The notes: generated by a model not told the origin, from the sequence alone. Counted from the stretch's first letter, positions 45,576 to 55,786 are shown. The stretch is DNA of 64,000 bases from Sphingomonas sp. Leaf22 (GCF_001421715.1 NZ_LMKP01000023.1:72044-136043); one strand, 5' to 3'. Made by a program: numbers and translations.

Positions 45576-47062
45576 TGATGAGCAACCATGTGATGACGCT
45601 GCGTAGCCTGATCCTCCTTGCCGCCACCACCGCGCTGGCGGGATGCAACTTCGCGCCGGGCAATGTCCGGCCGGAGGGGGCGATCCCGCTGACCCTGCCG
45701 CAGGGCGGGGCGTATCCGCCGCTGGGGGCCGAACAGGCGGACGTGACCGCGATCGCCTATCGCGATTTCTTCACTGATCCGCGGTTGCAGGCGGTGATCG
45801 CGACCGCGCTGGAAAATAACCGCGATTATCGCGTTACGGCCGCCAACGTACTGGTCGCCCGCGCACAATATCGCGTGACCCGTGCGAGTCAGGTGCCGGC
45901 GACCGGCGTCAATGGCGGCGTCACCTATACCAACAATCCGTTCGGCGCGCTGGGCGGGGCGGGGGGTGCCACCGGCGGGACCGGCACCGGCGGTACGGGT
46001 GCCGGGGTCGGCGGCGTGCCCGCGCAGACGAGCAACCTCGAAATCTATCAGGCGTCGGTCGGCTTTTCGGCGTTCGAACTTGACCTGTTCGGCCGGGTCC
46101 GCAACCTGAGCCAGGCCGCGCTGCAGGAATATTTCGCGACCGAGGAAGCCCAGCGCGCCGCGCGAATCTCGCTGGTCGGCGAAGTCGCGACGGCGTGGTT
46201 GACGATGGCGGCCGATCAGGACCAGTTGCGGCTGTCGCGCGAAACGCTGAACAGTTTCGGGCGGACGCTGGAACTGACGCGCGCGCAGTTTCGCGTCGGC
46301 GTCATCTCCGAACTGGAGGTGCAGCAGGCCGAAACCACGTACCAGCAGGCGCGCAACGATATCGCGGCGCTGACCGCACAGATCGCGCAGGACCAGAATG
46401 CGATCAACCTGCTCGCCGGCACGACCATCCCCCTCGAACAGCTGCCGACCGAACTGGGCGAGCGCGATCCGGTGCTGGCCGACCTGCCGACCGGCGTGTC
46501 GTCGGCGGTGCTGCTGCGGCGACCCGATGTGTTGCAGGCCGAACGGCGGCTCTATGCGGCCAACGCCAATATCGGCGCGGCGCGTGCGGCGCTCTTCCCC
46601 ACTATCTCGCTGACCGCGACGCTGGGCACCATCAGCACTGCGCTGGGCGGGCTGTTCGGTGCGGGGACGCAGAACTTCTCGATCTCGCCGGCCGCCTCGC
46701 TGCCGTTGTTCGATGGCGGGCAGCGGCGCGGCAATGTCGAGGTGGCGCGCGGCCAGCAGCTGGCGGCGGTCGCGACCTATGAAGGGACGCTCCAGACCGC
46801 GTTTCGCGAGGTCGCCGATGCGTTGGCGACGCGCGGCACGATCGGCGAGCAATTGTCGGCCCAGACCGCGCGGGCACGGGCGGCGGCGACCGCCGAACGG
46901 CTGTCCGATGCGCGCTATCGGGCGGGGATCGATTCGTTCCTCAACACGCTCGATGCGCAGCGGACCAGCTATGCCGCGCGGCAGACGCTGGTGCAGACGC
47001 GCCTCGCGCGGGCGACCAATCTGGTGACCCTGTATCGGACATTGGGGGGTGGGCTGAACTAG
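45572..47062 (+). CDS. RND efflux outer-membrane lipoprotein (OprM-like)
   Basis: This 496-residue TolC-family channel has a lipoprotein signal ([13 protein letters not shown]). It carries the duplicated coiled-coil repeat ([40 protein letters not shown]) and [20 protein letters not shown] Gly/Thr-rich loop ([20 protein letters not shown]) near residue 130 is an extracellular-loop candidate. Three in-frame ATGs (45572, 45575, 45578) are possible starts; the first overlaps the pump stop. It ends the tripartite operon. Confidence 0.95.
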   Translation: MMMSNHVMTLRSLILLAATTALAGCNFAPGNVRPEGAIPLTLPQGGAYPPLGAEQADVTAIAYRDFFTDPRLQAVIATALENNRDYRVTAANVLVARAQYRVTRASQVPATGVNGGVTYTNNPFGALGGAGGATGGTGTGGTGAGVGGVPAQTSNLEIYQASVGFSAFELDLFGRVRNLSQAALQEYFATEEAQRAARISLVGEVATAWLTMAADQDQLRLSRETLNSFGRTLELTRAQFRVGVISELEVQQAETTYQQARNDIAALTAQIAQDQNAINLLAGTTIPLEQLPTELGERDPVLADLPTGVSSAVLLRRPDVLQAERRLYAANANIGAARAALFPTISLTATLGTISTALGGLFGAGTQNFSISPAASLPLFDGGQRRGNVEVARGQQLAAVATYEGTLQTAFREVADALATRGTIGEQLSAQTARARAAATAERLSDARYRAGIDSFLNTLDAQRTSYAARQTLVQTRLARATNLVTLYRTLGGGLN

Positions 47063-47128
47063 GCCCACCCGCTTGCATCGTCGCCCGATCGGCATATGCT
47101 CTCCCGCATAACATAAAGGAGAGGAACG

Positions 47129-47392
47129 ATGAATCCGATCGAACCGGGCGATGCCGCCGGCGAGAAGAGCATGGTGATCCTGCAAAGCCTGCTCTGCTTG
47201 CTGCGCGAGAAGAACCTGTTGTCGCGCGCCGATATCGAGGAACTGGCGGCCAAGGTCGCGAGTCGGGCGGCCGAGCATGATCGCGATCCGCTGCCGTGCC
47301 AGTCCGATGCGGTCGTCGCCGCTGCGAGCGAGATGAACCGGCTCGGGGCGTATATCGGTGGGCGCTATGGCGGAAAGCATCGCCGGATGTGA
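47129..47392 (+). CDS. Small hypothetical protein, 87 aa
   Basis: The product is not recognised. It has a strong ribosome site (AAAGGAGAGG) 4 bp before ATG, which supports expression. The sequence is a soluble, mostly helical protein with VILQSLLCLLREKNLLSRAD and EELAAKVASRAAE, and a basic C terminus (GGRYGGKHRRM). Its first part resembles short regulatory or chaperone-like subunits, but I cannot name a family. It lies alone after the RND operon. Confidence 0.7.
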   Translation: MNPIEPGDAAGEKSMVILQSLLCLLREKNLLSRADIEELAAKVASRAAEHDRDPLPCQSDAVVAAASEMNRLGAYIGGRYGGKHRRM

Positions 47393-47530
47393 TCCGGCGG
47401 CCGCCACTGTAATCACCACGTCAGAATTTGCAGCGACAGGCATCCCTCGCAGCCGCCGAGCGTTTCAGTCAGGTCCGGTTGCACCGGGCGAGTATGATAG
47501 ACGGGCGGCAAACGCCCTTGAGAGGTTGTC

Positions 47531-47716
47531 GTGTCTTTGATCGGACCGGACGAAATGTCCTATTTTGTACGCCGTGCGGAGCAGCAGTTGGAACTGGCGC
47601 AGCAGGCCGACCATGAACAGGTTGTGCATGCGCATTACGAACTCGCCAACCTCTACCTCGACAAAGCCTATGCCGATGCCGCTGCCGTGGTGGAGGTCGC
47701 TGCGCAGGCGGCTTGA
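47531..47716 (+). CDS. Small hypothetical protein, 61 aa (sphingomonad type)
   Basis: The product starts at GTG 47531 after GAGAGG or at an internal ATG (47555) giving MSYFVRRAEQQLELAQQ. Short proteins with MSYFxRRAEQELELAQ and HxxLAxLYLD are common in Sphingomonas-like genomes as I remember them; function is unknown. The sequence is one helical hairpin (ADHEQVVHAHYELANLYLDK), like a single TPR. Confidence 0.6.
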   Translation: MSLIGPDEMSYFVRRAEQQLELAQQADHEQVVHAHYELANLYLDKAYADAAAVVEVAAQAA

Positions 47717-48239
47717 ACGGTGGTCGATGGTGGTTGTTGATCGACTGTCGCAGTGGACTGGGCGGCGGTGATGCGTTCCGCCCGGAAGGGTGGGGACTGG
47801 CTGACAGGTGGTCCGCGTTAAGGGTTTGACGAGGGCCGCTCGGTCTGCGGTTGCGGACGAATGATGCTGCAAACATCGAACCCATTCCGAACCACGCGAT
47901 GCCTGCCACAAGCAGGGGAGCAGCGTCATGGAACGGGTCGGATGGCGTCGAAGCGTCCGGAAGGAGGCGTGGCAGGCTCCCGATCTGGGTTTGGCTATCA
48001 GGCTAGCGAACTGCTCCCCTCCCTGAAAAGGGAGGGGCTGGGGGTGGGTCGGCCTGGGGCTGGCGAGCCGCTCCCTAACAGGACAACCCACTCTCGACCC
48101 CTTGTCAGGGAAGGGAGCGGTTGAAACCGTACTGAATGTCGATCGGTCCTAGGGCCTCTGCGAACGTCTTGCGTTGCGCCACACGCTCGCCCACCCCGCA
48201 ATCCCGGTATCGGCCATGCGCATGGCCGATACCGAAACG
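47717..48239. other. 523-bp intergenic stretch with repeat family A copy 4
   Basis: The only clear element is the palindromic repeat at 48014-48118. The rest shows no convincing gene; an open frame at 47861-48124 runs into the repeat and has no ribosome site or family resemblance. Confidence 0.6.
48014..48118. repeat. Palindromic repeat family A, copy 4
   Basis: It begins CTCCCCTCCCTGAAAAGGG and GGGGTGGGTCGGCC, and ends CTTGTCAGGGAAGGGAG, close to the 33559-33662 copy. The right arm has more mismatches, so this copy may be decaying. Confidence 0.8.
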
Positions 48240-48614
48240 TCACTGATCTTGCTGGTTCGACATCGCGTCGTCGACCGGGGCATCCGCAGCATCGTCCGCC
48301 GCCTTGTCCTCGCCCCGCGAGGAGCGCGACGTCATCCCCGTCGCCGATGCGTCGTCGAGCACCTGCTGATCGGGCTCGATCGGCGGGGGCGGGGGGAGTT
48401 CCTCGACCGGCGCGACCGCGCTCAGATTCTCCATCATCGGCGGCGCGGCTTCGTAATTTTCCTCGGGCAGGGGCGTCGGCGGCGGCGAGTCCTCATCGAA
48501 CGCGCTGTTTTCGATCGGTGCCTCGTTAACATCGTCGTTCGAACAGGCCGCCAGCCCGGCCGTCAGCAACAGGCCGCTGCCCGCCAGCAGCATCGCACGC
48601 CATCCGCTCTTCAT
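48240..48614 (-). CDS. Small acidic, proline-rich lipoprotein
   Basis: This is a 124-residue protein of unknown function. It has a lipoprotein signal (AMLLAGSGLLLTAGLAAC, then SNDD), and the mature part is strongly acidic and proline-rich (PPPTPLPEENYEAAPP, VEELPPPPPIEPDQQ), probably disordered. The ATG at 48614 has AAGGGG 6 bp before it, better than ATG 48620. It ends 10 bp downstream of the L,D-transpeptidase gene on the same strand, so the two are probably cotranscribed; a role in the cell envelope is inference. Confidence 0.72.
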   Translation of the reverse strand: MKSGWRAMLLAGSGLLLTAGLAACSNDDVNEAPIENSAFDEDSPPPTPLPEENYEAAPPMMENLSAVAPVEELPPPPPIEPDQQVLDDASATGMTSRSSRGEDKAADDAADAPVDDAMSNQQDQ

Positions 48615-48624
48615 CGCCATCCCC

Positions 48625-50124
48625 TTATCGTGCCGCCAACTGGCTGGCTTCGGCGCGCGCGGCGATCTTGTTCGCCAGCACGCCGTCCCATTTATACGGA
48701 TCCTCGCGGAAGCTCATCGTGCCGTTGGGCGTCGCGAAGGCGGTCCAATACAGCAGATAGACCTTTACGGGGTCGGCAACGCGCGCGCGCACGGTCTTGC
48801 CCGACGCCAGCGTCGTGTCGATCTGTCCGGCCGACCAGTCGGGCGTGGTCCGCAACAACAGCCGCGCCAGATCCTCGGGCTTTTCCAGCCGGACGCAGCC
48901 ATGGCTAGCCAGCCGGTCGAAATTGGCGAAGCCCGCCTGGGCCGGCGTGTCGTGCAGATAGACCGCGAACGGATTGTCGAAATCGAACTTGAACCGGCCC
49001 AGCGCGCTTCGCTCCGATGCCTGTTGCAGGCGACGCCCGCCGCCTTCGGTTTCGATGACGCGGAACCCGTTGCGCTTCAGATAGCCGGGATTGGCGCGTT
49101 CTTTCGGCCACAATTCCTTGTCGGCGATCGACGACGGCACGTTCCATGGCGGATTGAGCACGATCGAATGAATCGTCGAGGTCAGCATCGGCGTCTCGTC
49201 GCCCGGTCGCCCGGTCACCGCCTTCATCGACGTCACCGGCTGATCGCCGTCGAACACCGTCAGCACCGCCGCAGCGATGTTGACCTGAATGCGGTTCCTT
49301 TCCAGCTCGGTCGGGAGCCAGCGCCACCGTTCCATATTCGCCTTGATCTGCTTGATCCGCTCCCCGACGGGCACGTTCAGCGAAGCGATGGTCTGCGCGC
49401 CGACCTGTCCGGCGGGGTTCAGGCCATAGCGGCGCTGCGCCCGGCGGACGGCGTCGAGCAGCGCCGGATCGAAGCTGTCGCCGCTGGCTGACAATTCAGG
49501 ATCCTCGGCCGCCAGCCGCTTGCGCAGCGCTGCGACCTGCGGACCACGTCCGCCCATGCGCAGGTCGGAACCGGCGGCCACGATCGGCCAGCCACCATTC
49601 GCGGCGATCTTGCGATAGCGCGCGAGGCCCGCGACCAGCGTGTCATATCCGGCATAGGGTGGCGGCAGCGACGCGACCCACGCCGCCAGCCGGTCCTTGG
49701 CCACCGCCTCGCGAAATGCGGGCAGCGGATCGTAGGATTGCGGGCGCATCGCCCAGTCCTTCTGGAAATCGGCGGTGTCGAGTCGACCAGCGCGGACCGC
49801 ATGGGCGTGGTCGAGCGCCGCCTGCACCAGCGCCGGTCCGCCCAGCGCACCCAGCAGCGGCGCGCGGTCCTTCAGCCCCTGTGCCACCGCATCGCGCGCC
49901 AGCAGCCGGGCAAGCTCGCTTTCCTGCGCGGCGGTCAGCGTCGGCAGCGGCAAGGGCGCTAGGATCGGTTGCGCCATCGGCGCGGCCATCGGGACGGTCG
50001 GCACGACCGGTGGCGGCAGGACCTGCGCCGAAGCGACGCCGGCAAGGCTCAGACCCGCGCCGGCGAACAGGGCACGCCGCAGCGTGCGGGCGAAACATAG
50101 GCGGTGATCGGTAATCGCTTTCAT
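48625..50124 (-). CDS. L,D-transpeptidase (YcbB/LdtD-like)
   Basis: This 499-residue exported enzyme crosslinks peptidoglycan by 3-3 bonds. It has a signal region (RRALFAGAGLSLAGVASAQ), a helical N-terminal domain, a peptidoglycan-binding repeat (GRGPQVAALRKRLAAEDPEL, FDPALLDAVRRAQRRYGLNP), and a YkuD catalytic domain with the active-site SHGCVRL and preceding VYLHDTPAQAGF. The alternative is an enzyme that forms an unusual protein attachment, as some L,D-transpeptidases do. ATG 50124 opens MKAITDHRLCFAR. Confidence 0.9.
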   Translation of the reverse strand: MKAITDHRLCFARTLRRALFAGAGLSLAGVASAQVLPPPVVPTVPMAAPMAQPILAPLPLPTLTAAQESELARLLARDAVAQGLKDRAPLLGALGGPALVQAALDHAHAVRAGRLDTADFQKDWAMRPQSYDPLPAFREAVAKDRLAAWVASLPPPYAGYDTLVAGLARYRKIAANGGWPIVAAGSDLRMGGRGPQVAALRKRLAAEDPELSASGDSFDPALLDAVRRAQRRYGLNPAGQVGAQTIASLNVPVGERIKQIKANMERWRWLPTELERNRIQVNIAAAVLTVFDGDQPVTSMKAVTGRPGDETPMLTSTIHSIVLNPPWNVPSSIADKELWPKERANPGYLKRNGFRVIETEGGGRRLQQASERSALGRFKFDFDNPFAVYLHDTPAQAGFANFDRLASHGCVRLEKPEDLARLLLRTTPDWSAGQIDTTLASGKTVRARVADPVKVYLLYWTAFATPNGTMSFREDPYKWDGVLANKIAARAEASQLAAR

Positions 50125-50241
50125 CCCAGACTCTGTTGGTACGGTGGTCGTCCTATACGGATCCCAACCTGCCGCACGATGAACCGTTGCCCCCTGGCGA
50201 CCTGTTACCACAAGCCGCGAACGGTTTCGAACCCCGATGGG

Positions 50242-50772
50242 TCAGGAAAGATGCCGTTTGTCCAGTTTCCGGGCAAGCGTCCGGCGATGCATGCCCAGCC
50301 GGCGCGCCGCTTCGGAGATGTTGAAGCCGGTATCGGCCAGCGTCTGGTGAATGTGTTCCCATTCCAGCGTCTTGATCGAGGTCGGCGCGGCGGTCAGGTC
50401 GGCTTCGGGGTTGCCGTCGACCTTGGCGAAGGCCGCCTCGATTTCGTCGGTATTCGCGGGCTTGGTCAGATAGTTGGTGGCCCCCAGCTTGATCGCCTCC
50501 ACCGCCGTCGCAATGCTGGCGAAACCGGTCAGCACCACGATCCGCATGGTCGGGTCGATCGCCGAGAGCGCGGAGACGCAGGCGAGACCCGATGCGCCGC
50601 CCAGCCGCAGGTCGACGACCGCATATTCGGGTTCGAAGCCGCGCGCGACATCGTCCAGCCGGTCGGGACCGCCGATCACCTCCACCGCATAGCCGCGCCG
50701 TTCGAACGAGCGGCACAGCGTGCGCGCGAACGTCGCATCGTCCTCGACGATCAGCAGGCGACGGTCGGTCAT
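50242..50772 (-). CDS. regA: Redox response regulator RegA (ActR/PrrA)
   Basis: This 176-residue response regulator of the RegA/ActR/PrrA group controls respiration and redox-linked genes. The receiver has EDD at 10-12, phospho-acceptor D54 (VVDLRLGGASG) and K in TKPAN. A short linker leads to a Fis-type helix-turn-helix (IHQTLADTGFNISEAARRLGMHRRTLARKL in parts: NISEAARRLGMHRRTLARKL). Its start overlaps the RegB stop. It ends the respiratory operon. Confidence 0.93.
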   Translation of the reverse strand: MTDRRLLIVEDDATFARTLCRSFERRGYAVEVIGGPDRLDDVARGFEPEYAVVDLRLGGASGLACVSALSAIDPTMRIVVLTGFASIATAVEAIKLGATNYLTKPANTDEIEAAFAKVDGNPEADLTAAPTSIKTLEWEHIHQTLADTGFNISEAARRLGMHRRTLARKLDKRHLS

Positions 50773-52073
50773 TTCGTTTTCTCCAGCGCCAGCGACTCGA
50801 TCGGCAGGATCAGCGTCGTCTCCGCGCCGCCACTGTCGCGGTTCACCGCCTCGATCGTCCCCCCGAGCGGCCGCAGCACGTTGGTGGCGAGATAGAGGCC
50901 GAGGCCGGCACCCTGCCGATCCTTGCTGGTATTATAGGGTTTGCCGAGGCTGGAAAGAATACGGTCGGCAAAGCCGTTGCCGTCGTCACGCACCGTCAGC
51001 CGCAGCATCGCCCCGTCGCGTAGCGCGACCAGCGCGATATTGCGCCCGCCGGCCTCGACCGCATTGTCGAGCAGGTTGGTCAGCGCCTGTGCCAGCGCGC
51101 GATCGGCGACGATCGGCACGTCGGGACCCAGCCGGTCGTCGAACGCGGCGCGGGCAGGATCGGTGCCGCGCCAGCGGTCGAGCGTGGCGGTCAGGAAGGT
51201 GCGCAGCGTCGTCCGCGTCGGTGCCTCGCCCGTCACTTCCCCGGCTGCGAACAGGATGCCCGACACGATCTCCTTGCAGCGCGCGACCTCGGCCCGCATG
51301 TCGTCGACCTCGGCCGCGAAGCGCGGGTCGCGGCGCACCGCCGGTTCGTTCTTCCAGTCGCCCAGCAGCACCGAGATCGACGATAGCGGCGTGCCCAGTT
51401 CATGCGCCGCGCCACTCGCCAGCAGGCCCATGCGGACGATATGCTCCTCCTCGACCGCACGCTGGTGAAGTTGCGCGACCTTGGTATCGCGGTCGCGCAG
51501 ATTGGCGGCGATCCGCGTCACGAACGCGACCAGCAGCGTCGCTGCCAGCACGAAATTGATCCAGTTGCCGAGCAGGAACGCATCGGACAGGCTGCTGGCA
51601 TAGGTGGGGGGCAGTTGCAGCGGACGGTGGAACGGTCCCATCAGCGCAAAGGTGACGCTGGTGATCGCGACCAGTGCCCAGCTCGACCAGACGTTGAGCA
51701 GGATCGCGCCGATCACGACCTGCAACAGGTAGAGCGACACGAACGGATTGCGTGCCCCGCCCGACAGATAGAGTTGCGCGGTCAGCGCGGCGACATCGAA
51801 CAGCAAAGCGGCGAACAGCGGCAGGTTGGTGTCGCTCCACCGCGATCGACGCGCGAGGGTCAGCAGGTTGAGCAGCACCAGCGCCGCGAGGACGCCCGCC
51901 ATCGGTACCAGCGGCAGACGGATGCCCAGCAATCCGTCAACGACGAGGATCGTCGCCAGCTGTCCACCGACCGCCAGCCAGCGCAGCTGAACCAGCAGCA
52001 GCATGTTGCGTCCGACGCCTTCGGTCGGCGGCACATAGGGAGTCGGGGCGGCGGCGGGCTGCATCGGGCGCAT
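50769..52073 (-). CDS. regB: Redox sensor histidine kinase RegB (ActS/PrrB)
   Basis: This 434-residue kinase has six membrane helices (about 25-190), the quinone-binding motif GGARNPF (105-111), HisKA H224 in ASGAAHELGTPLSS, C266 in EVARCKEIVSG (the position of the redox-active RegB cysteine), and an ATPase domain (NLLDNAVEAGG, DDGNGF, GAGLGLYLA). Family knowledge: RegB senses the ubiquinone pool and cytosolic redox state. It lies 1 bp after surf1 and overlaps regA by 4 bp, placing the sensor in the same operon as the quinol oxidase it would monitor. Confidence 0.95.
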   Translation of the reverse strand: MRPMQPAAAPTPYVPPTEGVGRNMLLLVQLRWLAVGGQLATILVVDGLLGIRLPLVPMAGVLAALVLLNLLTLARRSRWSDTNLPLFAALLFDVAALTAQLYLSGGARNPFVSLYLLQVVIGAILLNVWSSWALVAITSVTFALMGPFHRPLQLPPTYASSLSDAFLLGNWINFVLAATLLVAFVTRIAANLRDRDTKVAQLHQRAVEEEHIVRMGLLASGAAHELGTPLSSISVLLGDWKNEPAVRRDPRFAAEVDDMRAEVARCKEIVSGILFAAGEVTGEAPTRTTLRTFLTATLDRWRGTDPARAAFDDRLGPDVPIVADRALAQALTNLLDNAVEAGGRNIALVALRDGAMLRLTVRDDGNGFADRILSSLGKPYNTSKDRQGAGLGLYLATNVLRPLGGTIEAVNRDSGGAETTLILPIESLALEKTK

Positions 52074-52074
52074 G

Positions 52075-52773
52075 TTACGCCCGTTTGTTCGGCCGCGCGA
52101 CAAACCACGTCATGCCCGCCAGCAGCGCGGCGAGACCGAACCAGGTCAGGGCATAGACCAGATGGCTGTTGCGGAACTTCACCACCGTCAGGCCGCCGCG
52201 CGGCCATGCCGTGCCCGGTGTCGCGGCGGCATCGATGAAATAGGGGGCGACGCCGGACAGGCCGCGGCTGGTCGCGATCGCGGCAACGTCGCGCGAATAC
52301 CACCGGTCGGCGGCGGGATCGTTGCTGCGCAGGAAGCCGCCGCCGGGTTCGGTGACGCGCAACAGGCCGCGGACGGTGATGGTGCCTGCGGGTGGCGGAA
52401 CCTTGCCGCGCTGATCGGGGGGCACGAAGCCGCGATTGACCATGACGATGAAACGCCCGGTATCGAGCGGGGTCAGCACCCAGAAGCCGCCGCCAAGCGC
52501 GGTCGCGGCCTGGGTAAAGGTATCGGCGTTGCGACGATAACGACCGGTGACGGTGACCGGCCGGTAGACGTCGTCGGTGCCGATCCGGCCCCATGCCGAT
52601 GGCGGCGGGGCGGGGACGGGGAGGGAGCGCAGCATCGCTTCGGTTCGCTGGATCAGGTCCAGCTTCCATGTCCGACGCTGCAACTGCCACACCCCCAGCG
52701 CGAGGAGGCCGGTGATGACGCATCCGATCAGCGTGCCGATCAGGATGCGTCGCATGCCCCCCGGCCGGGTCAC
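52075..52773 (-). CDS. SURF1-family oxidase assembly protein
   Basis: This 232-residue protein has two membrane helices flanking a periplasmic domain (N-terminal RRILIGTLIGCVITGLLALGVWQLQRR, C-terminal HLVYALTWFGLAALLAGMTWF). Motifs include WQLQRRTWKLDLI, RPVTVTGRY and VNRGFVP. SURF1 proteins aid heme insertion; in Paracoccus one SURF1 (Surf1q) serves a ba3 quinol oxidase, suggesting that the oxidase here may contain heme A. That is inference. GTG 52773 overlaps cyoD stop by 4 bp; ATG 52755 is an alternative. Confidence 0.9.
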   Translation of the reverse strand: MTRPGGMRRILIGTLIGCVITGLLALGVWQLQRRTWKLDLIQRTEAMLRSLPVPAPPPSAWGRIGTDDVYRPVTVTGRYRRNADTFTQAATALGGGFWVLTPLDTGRFIVMVNRGFVPPDQRGKVPPPAGTITVRGLLRVTEPGGGFLRSNDPAADRWYSRDVAAIATSRGLSGVAPYFIDAAATPGTAWPRGGLTVVKFRNSHLVYALTWFGLAALLAGMTWFVARPNKRA

Positions 52774-53144
52774 ATCCCGCTCATTTCCCCGGACATCTGC
52801 GGCATCATGTTCAGGTTCATATGGTACATGACCCACAACGACCCCGACAGCACGATGACGACGAGGATGGCGGTGAAGATCAGCGCCATCAGCGTCCAGC
52901 CATTTTCCGACTTCGTGTTCATGTGCAGGAAGTAGATCATGTGCACGACGATCTGCACGATCGCGCAGATCATGACGATCGCGGCGGTGATCCGGGTATC
53001 GGCGAAGGCGTTGGTCATGACGAGCGCGAAGGGGATCGCGGTCAGTACCACCGACAGCAAGAAGCCGATGACATATTCGCGGCGCGAGCCGTGGGCGGGC
53101 GCATGGCCATGTCCGTGCGCATCGTGATGTGCGTGGCCGGCCAT
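52770..53144 (-). CDS. cyoD: Cytochrome bo3-type ubiquinol oxidase subunit IV
   Basis: This 124-residue small membrane subunit has three helices (YVIGFLLSVVLTAIPFALVM, ITAAIVMICAIVQIVVHMIYFLHMN, and LMALIFTAILVVIVLSGSLWV in pieces). It has a His-rich N terminus (HAHHDAHGHGHAPAHG). It overlaps cyoC by one base (TAATG) and the SURF1 gene by 4 bp. The His-rich segment is longer than in E. coli CyoD and may bind metal. Confidence 0.9.
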   Translation of the reverse strand: MAGHAHHDAHGHGHAPAHGSRREYVIGFLLSVVLTAIPFALVMTNAFADTRITAAIVMICAIVQIVVHMIYFLHMNTKSENGWTLMALIFTAILVVIVLSGSLWVMYHMNLNMMPQMSGEMSGM

Positions 53145-53773
53145 TACAGCACTCCCAGCAGATAGACGAAGGTGAAGACGCCGATCCAGACGACGTCGAG
53201 GAAGTGCCAGAACAGCGACAGACACATCAGGCGGCGCATATTGGCGGCACCCAGCCCGAACTTCGCGACCTGTACCATCAACGTCACCAGCCAGACGATG
53301 CCGAAGGTGACGTGCAGGCCGTGCGTGCCGACCAGCGTGAAGAAGCTGGACAGGAACGCGCTGCGCTGCGGACCGGCGCCTTCGTGGATCAGGTGGCTGA
53401 ACTCGTAGAGTTCGATGCCGAGGAAGCACAGGCCGAACACGCCGGTGATGGCGAGCCAGCGCAGCGTCGCCGCCTTCTTGCCCTCTTCGGCGGCGATCAT
53501 CGCGAAGCCGTAGGTGATCGACGAGAACAGCAGCATCGCGGTGTTGAGCGCGACGAGCGGCAGGTCGAACAGCTCCTTGGCGTCCGGGCCACCCGCGGTG
53601 CTGCCCGAATAGACGCCATAGGAGGCGAAGAGCATGGCGAAGATGAGACAGTCGCTCATCAGGTAGAGCCAGAAACCGAGCATCGTGCTCGATCCCGCTT
53701 CGTGCTCATGCTCCTCCGCCAGATGGAAGGCGCGCTCCGATGCGCCTGCGGGGACTTGTACCGACGAACCCAT
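53144..53773 (-). CDS. cyoC: Cytochrome bo3-type ubiquinol oxidase subunit III
   Basis: This 209-residue five-helix subunit has LGFWLYLMSDCLIFAMLFASY, a conserved Glu-containing helix (EEGKKAATLRW), and GTHGLHVTFGIVWL. It is 4 bp downstream of cyoB. Confidence 0.95.
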   Translation of the reverse strand: MGSSVQVPAGASERAFHLAEEHEHEAGSSTMLGFWLYLMSDCLIFAMLFASYGVYSGSTAGGPDAKELFDLPLVALNTAMLLFSSITYGFAMIAAEEGKKAATLRWLAITGVFGLCFLGIELYEFSHLIHEGAGPQRSAFLSSFFTLVGTHGLHVTFGIVWLVTLMVQVAKFGLGAANMRRLMCLSLFWHFLDVVWIGVFTFVYLLGVL

Positions 53774-53777
53774 ATCC

Positions 53778-55778
53778 TTACGCCCCCGCGGCCTGGAGGT
53801 CGGCGGTCCGCCGCGCCTCCGTCTCGATGACTTCCTCGACCGGAATGTGGAAGTCGCGCTTGTAGTTGAAGGTGTGGACGATCGCGGTGCCGATCACGGC
53901 GACGAATGCCAGCGCCGCCAGCCACCAGATGTACCAGACCATCGCCAGACCGAACACGGTCGACAGGCCGGCAAGCACGATCCCCGCCCAGGTGTTGCTC
54001 GGCATGTGGATGGCGGTGAAGCCTTCGGTCGGCCGGGCGTACTTGTGGCTCTTCATGTCGTACCATGCGTCCATGTCGTGGACGACCGGCGTGAACGCGA
54101 AGTTATAGTCGGGCGGCGGCGACGAGGTGGCCCATTCGAGGCTGCGGCCGCCCCACGGATCGCCGGTGAAGTCGCGCAGCTTGTCGCGGTTCATGATGCT
54201 GACCGCGATCTGGATCAGGAAGGCGGCGATGCCGACCGCGATGATCGCGGCACCCACGGCGGCGATCACGAACCAGATCTGGAGCGACGGATCGTCGAAG
54301 TGGCGCAGACGCCGGGTGATGCCCATCAGGCCCAGCACATAGAGCGGGGTGAACGCGACCCAGAAGCCGACGAACCAGCACCAGAAGCTGACCAGACCCC
54401 ATTTCTTGTCCAGCTTGAAGCCGAACGCCTTGGGGAACCAGTAGTTGATGCCGGCGAACATCCCGAACACCACGCCGCCGATGATGACGTTGTGGAAGTG
54501 GGCGACGAGGAACAGCGAGTTGTGCAGCACGAAGTCGGCGGGCGGAACCGCCAGCAGCACGCCGGTCATGCCGCCGACCGTGAAGGTCAGCATGAATGCG
54601 ATCGCCCACAGCATCGGCAGTTCGTAGCGGATGCGGCCACGATACATGGTGAACAGCCAGTTGAAGATCTTCGCGCCCGTCGGGATCGAGATGATCATCG
54701 TGGTGATGCCGAAGAACGAGTTCACGCTCGCCCCCGATCCCATGGTGAAGAAGTGGTGCAGCCACACGAGGTACGACAGGATGGTGATGACCAGCAGCGC
54801 GTAGACCATCGACGTATAGCCGAACAGCCGCTTGCCCGAGAAGGTCGACACGATTTCCGAGAACACGCCGAACGCCGGCAGGATCAGGATGTAGACTTCC
54901 GGGTGGCCCCAGATCCAGATCATGTTCACGTACATCATCGGGTTGCCGCCCAACGTGTTGGTGAAGAAGTTGGTGCCGACATAGCGGTCGAGCGACAACA
55001 GCGCGAGCACGGCGGTCAGCACCGGGAAGGCGGCCACGATCAGGATGTTGGTGACAAGCGCCGACCAGGTGAAGATCGGCATCTTCATCAGGCCCATGCC
55101 CGGCGCGCGCATCTTGACGATGGTTGCGATCAAGTTAACGCCCGATAGCAACGTGCCGACGCCGGCGAGCTGTAGCGCCCAGATATAATAATCGACGCCG
55201 ACGTCGGGCGAATAATCCAGCCCCGACAGCGGCGCGAACGCCAGCCAGCCGGTGCGCGCGAATTCGCCGACGAACAGGCTGGCCATCACGATCACGACGC
55301 CCGACGCGGTCATCCAGAAGCTGAAATTGTTCAGGAACGGGAACGACACGTCGCGCGCGCCGATCTGCAAGGGCACGATGTAGTTCATCAACCCCGTGAC
55401 CAGCGGCATCGCCACGAAGAAGATCATAATGACGCCGTGGGCGGTGAACACCTGGTCATAGTGATGCGAATTCAGAAAGCCTTCGTTCTGGCCGAAGGCG
55501 ATCGATTGCTGGGCGCGCATCATGATCGCGTCGGCGAAGCCGCGCAGCAGCATGACGATGCCGAGGATCATGTACATGATCCCGATCCGCTTGTGATCGA
55601 CCGTGGTGAACCACTCTTTCCAGAGATAGCCCCACAGCTTGAAATAGGTCAGCGCGCCGAGCACCGCCGCGCCGCCGATGGCGACCGCCGCGAAGGTCAT
55701 GACGATGATCGGTTCGTGGATCGGGAAGCTTTCGATCGTGAGACGACCGAAGATCAGCTTGGTAAGGGTATCGGACAT
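53778..55778 (-). CDS. cyoB: Cytochrome bo3-type ubiquinol oxidase subunit I
   Basis: This 666-residue catalytic subunit carries the heme-copper site. Histidine ligands are visible in [13 protein letters not shown], the CuB motif [15 protein letters not shown] (cross-linked His-Tyr), [10 protein letters not shown], and [12 protein letters not shown]. It also contains the E-x-x-x-S/proton channel segment and quinol-site residues near the N terminus ([11 protein letters not shown]). It reduces oxygen to water with ubiquinol, pumping protons. Confidence 0.97.
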   Translation of the reverse strand: MSDTLTKLIFGRLTIESFPIHEPIIVMTFAAVAIGGAAVLGALTYFKLWGYLWKEWFTTVDHKRIGIMYMILGIVMLLRGFADAIMMRAQQSIAFGQNEGFLNSHHYDQVFTAHGVIMIFFVAMPLVTGLMNYIVPLQIGARDVSFPFLNNFSFWMTASGVVIVMASLFVGEFARTGWLAFAPLSGLDYSPDVGVDYYIWALQLAGVGTLLSGVNLIATIVKMRAPGMGLMKMPIFTWSALVTNILIVAAFPVLTAVLALLSLDRYVGTNFFTNTLGGNPMMYVNMIWIWGHPEVYILILPAFGVFSEIVSTFSGKRLFGYTSMVYALLVITILSYLVWLHHFFTMGSGASVNSFFGITTMIISIPTGAKIFNWLFTMYRGRIRYELPMLWAIAFMLTFTVGGMTGVLLAVPPADFVLHNSLFLVAHFHNVIIGGVVFGMFAGINYWFPKAFGFKLDKKWGLVSFWCWFVGFWVAFTPLYVLGLMGITRRLRHFDDPSLQIWFVIAAVGAAIIAVGIAAFLIQIAVSIMNRDKLRDFTGDPWGGRSLEWATSSPPPDYNFAFTPVVHDMDAWYDMKSHKYARPTEGFTAIHMPSNTWAGIVLAGLSTVFGLAMVWYIWWLAALAFVAVIGTAIVHTFNYKRDFHIPVEEVIETEARRTADLQAAGA

Positions 55779-55786
55779 GATGTTTC

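Noticed and set aside
47861..48124. 87-codon open frame in the gap after the small 61-aa gene
   Set aside because: It runs into a palindromic repeat and lacks start context and any recognisable fold.
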